The notes under the pieces were generated by a model. That model was not told where the DNA came from. It did not search any database and saw only the letters and a program-made list of their open reading frames with translations. The position numbers and the translations under genes are program-made. A stretch of DNA of 5,087 nt. It comes from Bacteroidota bacterium. Lineage in GTDB: Bacteria; Bacteroidota; Ignavibacteria; UBA10030. The DNA lies in assembly GCA_025455125.1 (NCBI GenBank), contig JALONE010000116.1:1-5087 (forward strand). Direction: 5' to 3'. The first letter of the stretch is position 1, and the number at the start of each line of letters is the position of its first letter. Below are positions 1 through 5,087 of the stretch, in pieces.

Positions 1-260
1 CCCATCTGAATCGTTGCGCGATACTCCTTCGCCTGGTCCATGAACGAGGCGATCGAGCGAGTCATCTTTCCCGTGCAGACGATCAGCAATCCCGTCGCCT
101 TCGGGTCAAGTGTTCCCGCGTGACCGGCCTTGCGCACGTTGAACAATCCCCGGATCTTCCGCACCACCTGATAGGAGGTCCAATCGAGCGGCTTGTCAAT
201 GAACAATACAACGCCTGGATCGTGGAAGGTCTCGGCGGTCCAATCAGGCGCCTGGCGCAC
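1..260 (-). CDS. truB: tRNA pseudouridine(55) synthase TruB, N-terminal part, cut by the left window edge
   Basis: TruB isomerises uridine 55 in the T-loop of most elongator tRNAs to pseudouridine and also acts as a tRNA folding chaperone in the cytoplasm. Only the first 86 codons are in the window. Residues 19-29 (LFIDKPLDWTS) match the family's opening IDKP-x-x-x-TS strand. Residues 46-58 read GHAGTLDPKATGL, the TruB signature, with Asp52 the expected catalytic nucleophile. Residues 77-84 (AKEYRATI) match the following K-x-Y strand. The start is chosen as GTG at 260-258 because GGGAGGT at 274-268 lies 7 bases upstream. In-frame ATG codons at 278 and 296 would add 6 or 12 residues but have poorer ribosome-binding sites. 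The gene overlaps the end of rbfA by 17 bases in another frame, so it is probably translated by coupling. The family is certain; the exact start is less so. Confidence 0.93.
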   Translation of the reverse strand, partial: MRQAPDWTAETFHDPGVVLFIDKPLDWTSYQVVRKIRGLFNVRKAGHAGTLDPKATGLLIVCTGKMTRSIASFMDQAKEYRATIQM

Positions 261-630
261 CGTTCTGACCTCCCGCATCGCGCGCGTCGCGTTCATCCTG
301 GATCTGCTTGAGCAGTTTTTCGATGCTCATCGCCCGGTCGATGGTCTCGTCAAGCATGAAGACGAGTTCGGGGAGGAACCGGAGTCGGACCGCCCGACCG
401 AGCGCGGAACGAATCTCGGGTTTGCGGTCCTCAAGCATCTGCATTGACCGCTTCTTGCGGTCTGCGTCGCCGAACACGCTGATGAACACCTTGGCCTGCC
501 GCAGATCGGGCGTGACGCGTACCTCGGTCACCGTCAGGAATCCGAAATTCTCCATCGGAAACTCCCGCTGGAAGAAGGTTCCCAACTCCGCTTTGATGAC
601 GGACGCGACGCGCTCTGTTCGAACAGACAT
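244..630 (-). CDS. rbfA: 30S ribosome-binding factor A (RbfA)
   Basis: RbfA is a small cytoplasmic KH-fold protein that binds the immature 30S subunit near 16S rRNA helix 1 and helps late maturation; in E. coli it is needed at low temperature. The 128 residues are a normal family length. The N-terminal helix (RTERVASVIKAEL, residues 4-16) is followed by the central strand signature VTPDLRQAKVFISVFG at 39-54. The type II KH helix-kink-helix carries the Ala-x-Gly kink as ALG at 76-78. The strand LRFLPELVFMLDET at 83-96 matches the family's LR-x-x-P-x-L-x-F-x-x-D motif. The tail after about residue 110 is polar and Gly/Ala-rich and probably disordered. The ATG at 630 lies nine bases after the infB stop and has a good ribosome-binding site. 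The 3' end overlaps truB. This order is typical of the operon and fits a shared role in ribosome supply. Confidence 0.97.
   Translation of the reverse strand: MSVRTERVASVIKAELGTFFQREFPMENFGFLTVTEVRVTPDLRQAKVFISVFGDADRKKRSMQMLEDRKPEIRSALGRAVRLRFLPELVFMLDETIDRAMSIEKLLKQIQDERDARDAGGQNGAPGA
268..274 (-). promoter_or_regulatory. Shine-Dalgarno site that decides the truB start
   Basis: On the minus strand GGGAGGT is followed by seven bases and then GTG. It is one of the two strongest anti-16S matches in the window, and it lies inside the rbfA coding sequence, over the Gly-Gly codons near the RbfA C-terminus. Its spacing fits the GTG at 260 and excludes the ATG at 278, which lies upstream of it. 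This supports a GTG start and initiation by ribosomes that have just translated rbfA. Confidence 0.7.
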
Positions 631-636
631 GGCGCT

Positions 637-641
637 TCCTT
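637..641 (-). promoter_or_regulatory. Ribosome-binding site of rbfA overlapping the infB stop codon
   Basis: The minus strand reads TAAGGAAGCGCCATG. The AAGGA core uses the last two bases of the infB TAA stop and sits six bases before the rbfA ATG. A ribosome ending infB would cover this site, which favours reinitiation or direct coupling. Confidence 0.7.
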
Positions 642-3312
642 AGTCAAGCTTTCGCTTCGTCTCGACGAGCTTGAAGGCCTCGACGATATCGCCGACCTTC
701 AGGTCGTTGTAGTTTTCAAGACCAAGGCCGCATTCAAAGCCTTCCTCGACCTCGCGGACATCGTCCTTGAACCGCTTCAGCGATGCGAGCGTTCCTTGCC
801 ACACCTCAATACCGTCGCGGACCAAACGCACCTTGTTGTTCCGGTTGAGCTTGCCATCCTTCACATAGCAGCCGGCGATCGTTCCAACGCGGGAGATCTT
901 GAAGACCTCGCGAATCTCCACGGTTCCCGTGATCTCTTCGCTGACCGTAGGCGCCAACATGCCTTCCAACGCGTTCTTCACGTCGTTGATGGCGTCGTAG
1001 ATGATGCTGTACATCCGAATGTCGACATCCTCCGTCTGAGCGAGTTGGCGGGCTTTGAGATTCGGCCGCACATGGAAGCCGATAATGACCGCGTTCGATG
1101 CCAATGCCAGCAAGACGTCGGATTCGGAGATGCCGCCGACACCCTTGTGGATGACGACCACCTGCACCTCCTTTGTGGAGAGCTTCATTAACGAATCCGC
1201 CAACGCTTCCGCAGAACCGTCCACGTCCGCTTTGACGATGACCGGCAGATCGCGAATCTGACCGTCCTTGATCCGCTGCGAGATATCGTCCAGCGTGACA
1301 CGACGCGCCTGACGGAAATCCTGCTCCCGCTTCAGTTGCTGCCGGCGCAAGCTGATGTCTCGCGTTTCACGCTCATCCTCAAGCACAATGATCTCGTCGC
1401 CTGCCTGCGGAATGCCGTCGAATCCGGTCACCTGGACTGGACGGGACGGACCCGCTTCATCCATGCGCTGACCGCGTTCATCGAACATCGCGCGGACTCG
1501 GCCGCTCCAAACGCCGCAAACGAACACATCGCCGACGCGGAGCGTTCCCTTTTGGACCAACACCGTCGCGGTGATTCCCTTGCCTTTGTCCAGTTCCGCC
1601 TCGACCACACGTCCTCGTGCGAACCGGTCGGGATTGGCCTTCAGGTCCAGCACGTCCGCTTCAAGCAGGATCTTTTCAAGCAGGAGTTCAACATTCAATC
1701 CTGTCTTCGCGGACAGCGCGACCACTTGGTACTTTCCACCGTATTCTTCGATGAGCACCCCGCGTTCTGCGAGCTGCTGCTTGAGACGATCGGGATTTGC
1801 CTCGGGTTTGTCGATCTTGTTCAATGCAACAACGATCGGCACATTCGCCGCTTGGGCGTGACTGATCGCCTCGAGCGTCTGGGGCATAACGTTGTCATCG
1901 GCCGCCACGACAAGGACCACGATGTCCGTGACCTGCGCGCCGCGCGCACGCATCGCGGTGAAGGCTTCATGACCTGGAGTGTCCAGGAACGTGATGCGTT
2001 TCCCGCTTCCCGGCAGTGTGACCTCATACGCACCGATATGCTGCGTGATGCCGCCCGATTCCCCCGCAACAACGTTCGCATTCCGGATGTAGTCGAGCAG
2101 TGACGTCTTTCCGTGATCGACGTGGCCCATGATGGTGACGACCGGTGCACGCGGCTGGAGTTCCTCAGGTTCATCCTCGTCGTCATAGAGCGCATCCGCC
2201 GCCATGGCATCTTCCCATTCGACCTGAAAGCCGAATTCATCCGCCACGAGCGTGATCGTATCCTTGTCGAGACGCTGGTTGATCGACACCATGATCCCCA
2301 GTCCCATGACCTTCTGGATGACCTCCGCAACGCTTACACGCATGAGATTCGCCAGTTCGCCGACAGTGACGAATTCCGTCGCGCGAACACGAGTTCGGTC
2401 GCGTTCCAGCTCATCCAACCGGCGCTGCTGCTCTTCCTCACGCCGTTCGCGTTTGCGCTTCTTGATCGCCGCGCGCGTCGTGGCAACCTCATCTCCGGTA
2501 TCCGCAAGCGTTTCCCGGATCGCCTTCTCGACTTCGACTTCGCTGACCTCCGCACGTCGCGACTTCTTGCGTTTCTTGGTCGCCTTGCCTTCTTCTTCTT
2601 CACCAGCCTTCGCGGGTTCCGCCTTCGTCGGCTTCTTGGTGACGTCCTCTCGGAGCTTCTTCTTTTTCTTCTTCTTCTTTTCGCCGTCCGCATCTGCCCC
2701 CGGCGCCGGCTTCGTCGTCAGGTCCATCTTCCCCTTGATGGTCAACCCGCGCGATTGCCGGGCCATCGCAGCCTCAAGCGGCGACAACGGCGGACGTTTC
2801 AATCCGACCGGCGCAGCCACCGCGTGCGGCGCCGCCTCGACCGGCGGTTCCTCGGCAATGGCTGCAGGCGCCTCAGCTTCGGGCTCCGCAGTCTCTGTCG
2901 GTGTCTCGACGATCGGTTGCTCCGCAGGAACGCTGACATCAATTTCCACCTGCTCCTCGGCGGCATCCGCAGGCTCGGCTGCAGGTTCTGGGACATCCGG
3001 AGCCGCAGATACTTCTTCGACGTGAGTCGGCGCGACCTCTTCCTTCACCGGCGGCTTTTCCGGCTTCTTGTCCGCTTCCTTCTTCCGCGTCGAGCGAAAT
3101 TCCTGGAGCTTCTTCTGGTGCCTTTCGGCGACGTCCTTTTCCTTCTTGAAGTGCGCCATGATCGCCGAGTGCATCTCGTCGGTCACGGAGGACATATGGG
3201 ACTTCGCATCGAAGCCCTTCTTCTTCAAGAACTCCAGGATCGTATCGCTGGAAAGGTTGAGATCCTTCGCCAGGTTATAGATCTTGATCTTTTTTGCGGC
3301 CTGTTCTGCCAT
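640..3312 (-). CDS. infB: Translation initiation factor IF-2
   Basis: IF2 is the GTPase that recruits formylmethionyl-tRNA to the 30S subunit and drives 50S joining. The 890-residue length is usual for IF2 with a long N-terminal extension. An IF2_N module lies at about 8-58 (KIYNLAKDLNLSSDTILEFL). A long low-complexity linker follows: Ala/Pro/Glu-rich at 85-170, lysine-rich at 211-253 with eight consecutive Lys at 212-219, and an Arg/Glu-rich probable helix at 283-310. A second IF2_N-type module lies at 312-364. The G domain shows G1 GHVDHGKT (396-403), G2 GGIT (420-423), G3 DTPGHE (444-449), G4 NKID (498-501) and G5 SAK (534-536), all intact. Domain II spans about 566-650, domain III about 670-785, and the initiator-tRNA-binding C2 domain about 790-885 with GFECGLG at 858-864. 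The ATG at 3312 gives the expected MAEQAAKKIKIYNLAK opening, six bases after nusA. An internal start is possible (see findings). Confidence 0.99.
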   Translation of the reverse strand: MAEQAAKKIKIYNLAKDLNLSSDTILEFLKKKGFDAKSHMSSVTDEMHSAIMAHFKKEKDVAERHQKKLQEFRSTRKKEADKKPEKPPVKEEVAPTHVEEVSAAPDVPEPAAEPADAAEEQVEIDVSVPAEQPIVETPTETAEPEAEAPAAIAEEPPVEAAPHAVAAPVGLKRPPLSPLEAAMARQSRGLTIKGKMDLTTKPAPGADADGEKKKKKKKKLREDVTKKPTKAEPAKAGEEEEGKATKKRKKSRRAEVSEVEVEKAIRETLADTGDEVATTRAAIKKRKRERREEEQQRRLDELERDRTRVRATEFVTVGELANLMRVSVAEVIQKVMGLGIMVSINQRLDKDTITLVADEFGFQVEWEDAMAADALYDDEDEPEELQPRAPVVTIMGHVDHGKTSLLDYIRNANVVAGESGGITQHIGAYEVTLPGSGKRITFLDTPGHEAFTAMRARGAQVTDIVVLVVAADDNVMPQTLEAISHAQAANVPIVVALNKIDKPEANPDRLKQQLAERGVLIEEYGGKYQVVALSAKTGLNVELLLEKILLEADVLDLKANPDRFARGRVVEAELDKGKGITATVLVQKGTLRVGDVFVCGVWSGRVRAMFDERGQRMDEAGPSRPVQVTGFDGIPQAGDEIIVLEDERETRDISLRRQQLKREQDFRQARRVTLDDISQRIKDGQIRDLPVIVKADVDGSAEALADSLMKLSTKEVQVVVIHKGVGGISESDVLLALASNAVIIGFHVRPNLKARQLAQTEDVDIRMYSIIYDAINDVKNALEGMLAPTVSEEITGTVEIREVFKISRVGTIAGCYVKDGKLNRNNKVRLVRDGIEVWQGTLASLKRFKDDVREVEEGFECGLGLENYNDLKVGDIVEAFKLVETKRKLD
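2656..2679 (-). repeat. Eight-lysine codon run in the IF2 linker
   Basis: Eight consecutive Lys codons (seven AAG and one AAA) encode residues 212-219 of IF2. With the preceding GAA codon this makes a 27-base pure-purine run on the coding strand (2656-2682). It lies in the unstructured linker between the two IF2_N modules. Such runs are prone to length change and can slow ribosomes, but charged tracts are common in IF2 linkers. Confidence 0.8.
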
Positions 3313-3315
3313 AAT

Positions 3316-3320
3316 TCCCT
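3316..3320 (-). promoter_or_regulatory. Ribosome-binding site of infB overlapping the nusA stop codon
   Basis: The minus strand reads TAGGGAATTATG. AGGGA uses the last two bases of the nusA TAG stop and is only three bases from the infB ATG. The close spacing makes this a moderate site by itself, so coupling to nusA translation probably adds to infB expression. Confidence 0.55.
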
Positions 3321-4668
3321 ATTGTTGGTCCGCTTGCTCTTTCTCGGATGGTGCTGCAGGAGGTTCCGCCTGCGCAGGAACATCGGCAGATCCCCCTTGC
3401 GCTGGCTCTTCCTCGTTATCGACCTCTGCCTCTTCCAACCCCTTGCGGAGCATCGACACGATCTCGTCGAGCTTCTCCGGTTCGATGCCCAAAGCGGCGA
3501 GCAGGTCCTCGCGCGGCGTCTCGATGACATCCCGCACGGTATGGTAGTTTTCATCGAAGAATTTGTGGAACAGCACGTCGCCGAGCTCTTCCCGGAATTC
3601 CGAGAGGTCCATGTCGTACTGCTCTTCCTCTTCGCCCCCTTCCTTCTCGATCGTCAGCTCGAAGCCGGTCAGTTTCGAAGCCAGCCGGATGTTCTGACCG
3701 CCCTTGCCGATGGCGAGGGAGACCTGGTCCTGCGCGACGAGGATCGACGCCTTCTTGTTCTCGACGTCGAGGTGGACCTCCTTCAGCTTCGCGGGAGCGA
3801 GTGAACGCTGGATGAACATCTGCGGTTCATCGGAATAGTTGATGACGTCAATGTTCTCGTTGTTCAATTCGCGCACGATCGCGTGGATCCGCACGCCCTT
3901 CATGCCGACGCATGCGCCGACGGCGTCGATCCGCTCGTCATGGGAGAGCACCGCGACCTTCGCCCGGTCCCCCGGTTCGCGCGCGATGCGCTTGATCTCG
4001 ATGATCCCGTCGTAGATCTCGGGGATCTCGATCTCGAACAGACGCATCAGGAACGAGGAATCGGCACGCGAGATGATGACGAGCGGGTTTCCCGCGCCCT
4101 TCCGCACTTCTTTGACCACCGCACGGATCGTGTCACCCTTCTTGTAGCGCTCCTTGTAGATCTGCTCGTTTCGCGGGAGGATCAGCTCGTTCTTGTTGTG
4201 AATGACGAGGACCTCGCCCTTGCCTTTCCGGATCTGATAGATCTCCCCAACCACGATCTCGCCGATGGCGTTGGAGTATTCGTTGTAGATGGCCTCTCGT
4301 TCGATCTCTTTGATGCGCTGGTTCAAATTCTGCTTCGCACTGATGACGAGACGGCGACCGAATTCCGTCATCGGAATGATCTCGACATATTCTTCGCCGA
4401 CATCCACCGAATCGCCGGCACGCCGCGTGGCGTCCGCCGGGGTGATCTGGACCGAAGGATCCTCCACCACCTCTACGACGTCCTTTTTCAGGAAGATCTC
4501 GATGTCTCCCTTCTCCATGTTCACGACAACATCATAGTTCGCGTTCTGGCCGTACTTCTTCTTGATCATCATGCCAAAGATGTCCTCGACGATCCCGACG
4601 AGGATATCCTTGTCAATGCCCTTCTCGCGAACCATCTGGGCAAAGGACTCAACGACTTCGTGATTCAT
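3319..4668 (-). CDS. nusA: Transcription termination/antitermination factor NusA
   Basis: NusA binds RNA polymerase and nascent RNA, lengthens pauses, and acts in intrinsic termination and in antitermination of rRNA operons. The 449 residues show the standard order. The polymerase-binding N-terminal domain spans about 1-130 (opening MNHEVVESFAQMVREKGIDK). An S1 domain spans about 134-200 (IGEIVVGEIYQI to IRAVVKEVR). KH1 covers about 203-278, with FEIEIPEIYDGIIEIKRIAR at 211-230 and VGACVGMKGVRIHAIVREL at 250-268. KH2 covers about 280-345 with GKGGQNIRLASKLTGFELTI at 321-340. Residues 357-411 resemble one helix-hairpin-helix unit (YHTVRDVIETPREDLLAALGI at 375-395, in part). An acidic, Pro/Ala/Gln-rich tail ends the protein. 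The ATG at 4668 is chosen because MNHEVVESFAQ is the usual N-terminus and GGAGG lies five bases upstream. An in-frame ATG at 4734 would add 22 unrelated residues and overlap rimP. The gene lies between rimP and infB as expected. Confidence 0.98.
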   Translation of the reverse strand: MNHEVVESFAQMVREKGIDKDILVGIVEDIFGMMIKKKYGQNANYDVVVNMEKGDIEIFLKKDVVEVVEDPSVQITPADATRRAGDSVDVGEEYVEIIPMTEFGRRLVISAKQNLNQRIKEIEREAIYNEYSNAIGEIVVGEIYQIRKGKGEVLVIHNKNELILPRNEQIYKERYKKGDTIRAVVKEVRKGAGNPLVIISRADSSFLMRLFEIEIPEIYDGIIEIKRIAREPGDRAKVAVLSHDERIDAVGACVGMKGVRIHAIVRELNNENIDVINYSDEPQMFIQRSLAPAKLKEVHLDVENKKASILVAQDQVSLAIGKGGQNIRLASKLTGFELTIEKEGGEEEEQYDMDLSEFREELGDVLFHKFFDENYHTVRDVIETPREDLLAALGIEPEKLDEIVSMLRKGLEEAEVDNEEEPAQGGSADVPAQAEPPAAPSEKEQADQQ

Positions 4669-4673
4669 TCCTT

Positions 4674-4678
4674 CCTCC
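4674..4678 (-). promoter_or_regulatory. Shine-Dalgarno site that decides the nusA start
   Basis: The minus strand reads TTGGAGGAAGGAATG. GGAGG lies five bases before the ATG at 4668, with a second purine block (AAGGA) directly before the start. It supports this ATG over the in-frame ATG at 4734. It lies within the 25-base rimP-nusA gap, the longest intergenic space in the window, where no terminator-like hairpin is seen. Confidence 0.75.
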
Positions 4679-4693
4679 AATGCGTGCCCGTGT

Positions 4694-5087
4694 TCACCAC
4701 GGAAGCACTTCCTTCGATTCAATGATCTCGGCATGCCGAACGGCGATCACTTCTTCATTCTCCGTCCGGAATCCCAGAACCTCGCCTTCGACGGATTCCA
4801 ACGTCCCTTCGATCGTGCGCGAGTCTGGCTCGCCTCGAAGGATGACGCGATACGTCCGTCCGATATTCTTCTTATACTGACGCAGGAACTTCAGCGGACG
4901 ATCGATGCCGGGTGACGAAACCTGCAATTCATACGGCTGTTCCACGAGGTTGCGTTCCTCTATCGCCTTCCCAAGCCTGCGACTGATGTCTGCACACTGG
5001 CTGATCTGGATCCCCGCATCGGTATCGACAAACACCTGGATCGTAAGGCGATGCCTTCCCCGATTCAGATGCGACTCCACGAGGAAT
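4694..5087 (-). CDS. rimP: Ribosome maturation factor RimP, missing its N-terminus at the right window edge
   Basis: RimP binds the 30S subunit early in its maturation and aids assembly around S12 and the central pseudoknot. The window holds the last 130 codons plus the TGA stop. The visible part begins FLVESHLNRG, matching the family's LVE strand. QCADISRRLG matches the conserved D/Q-C-x-x-x-SR helix, and YELQVSSPGIDRPL is the diagnostic YxLEVSSPGxDRPL motif. The C-terminal SH3-like domain follows (GRTYRVILRG to VRHAEIIESKEV). Family members are about 150 residues, so roughly 20-30 N-terminal residues should lie outside the window. The GTG at 5080 would remove the first strand and helix and is not a credible start, because the frame stays open to the edge. 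The stop is 25 bases before nusA. RimP directly upstream of NusA is the standard arrangement and supports the call. Confidence 0.96.
   Translation of the reverse strand, partial: FLVESHLNRGRHRLTIQVFVDTDAGIQISQCADISRRLGKAIEERNLVEQPYELQVSSPGIDRPLKFLRQYKKNIGRTYRVILRGEPDSRTIEGTLESVEGEVLGFRTENEEVIAVRHAEIIESKEVLPW

Noticed and set aside
1336..2103. 255-codon plus-strand open frame opposite the IF2 GTPase region
   Set aside because: It is the antisense shadow of the conserved G domain and domain II of IF2. It has no ribosome-binding site or domain of its own.
2656..2682. Programmed -1 frameshift site at the poly-lysine run
   Set aside because: The closest heptamer is G AAA AAG, not the canonical A AAA AAG, and no clear downstream hairpin was seen. 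The IF2 frame continues intact for more than 670 codons.
2252..3025. 257-codon plus-strand frame rich in Ser, Ala and Phe
   Set aside because: Its low-complexity Ser/Phe/Ala composition is what the complement of the Lys/Glu/Ala-rich IF2 linker gives. It is not a membrane or secreted protein.
4669..4693. Terminator or promoter in the rimP-nusA gap
   Set aside because: The 25 bases contain the nusA ribosome-binding site. I see no stable inverted repeat followed by a T-run and no -35/-10 pair.
3883..4725. 280-codon plus-strand open frame opposite nusA
   Set aside because: It is in codon register with nusA on the other strand and is explained by the same sense-codon bias. The translation is Asp/Leu/His-rich with no recognisable domain, while nusA is unmistakable.
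4669..4734. Longer NusA start at the ATG at 4734
   Set aside because: The extra 22 residues do not resemble NusA and overlap the rimP 3' end. The usual MNHE N-terminus and a strong ribosome-binding site fit the ATG at 4668.
5078..5080. GTG at 5080 as the RimP start
   Set aside because: The frame stays open to the window edge and the preceding residues (Phe-Leu) fit the conserved FLVE strand. Starting here would remove part of the fold.

Overview
The window is one densely packed run of bacterial housekeeping genes, all on the minus strand. Read in the direction of transcription (high to low coordinates) the order is rimP (cut by the right edge), nusA, infB, rbfA, truB (cut by the left edge). 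This is the widely conserved translation and transcription-antitermination operon, usually named after metY-nusA-infB or rimP-nusA-infB. No gene reads convincingly from the plus strand, and no RNA gene, mobile element, CRISPR array or intergenic gap longer than 25 bases was seen.

Organism: the DNA is moderately GC-rich by eye. NusA carries one helix-hairpin-helix-like C-terminal segment instead of the two acidic repeats of E. coli NusA. IF2 is about 890 residues, with two N-terminal IF2_N-type modules separated by a long charged linker. No ylxR or L7Ae-like gene lies between nusA and infB, unlike in Firmicutes. The start sites of nusA, rbfA and truB have clear Shine-Dalgarno sequences, which argues against Bacteroidia and Flavobacteriia, where such signals are generally lacking. 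From remembered family patterns the best guess is the Chlorobi/Ignavibacteria side of the FCB group. This is inference without a database search.

Layout: 5087-4694 is the last 130 codons of RimP (30S maturation). 4668-3319 is NusA (RNA polymerase pausing, termination and antitermination factor). 3312-640 is IF2 (GTPase that places initiator tRNA). 630-244 is RbfA (cold-shock 30S maturation factor). 260 down to 1 is the first 86 codons of TruB (tRNA pseudouridine-55 synthase). The gaps are 25, 6 and 9 bases and then a 17-base overlap, so transcription as one unit and translational coupling are both likely. nusA, infB and rbfA share one reading frame, separated only by a stop codon and two or three codons.

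Together the genes join ribosome assembly (RimP, RbfA), initiation (IF2), transcription elongation (NusA) and tRNA modification (TruB). The operon promoter and leader would lie beyond the right edge and any terminator beyond the left edge. I see no undescribed system here. The findings are modest points about start sites, linkers and coupling.
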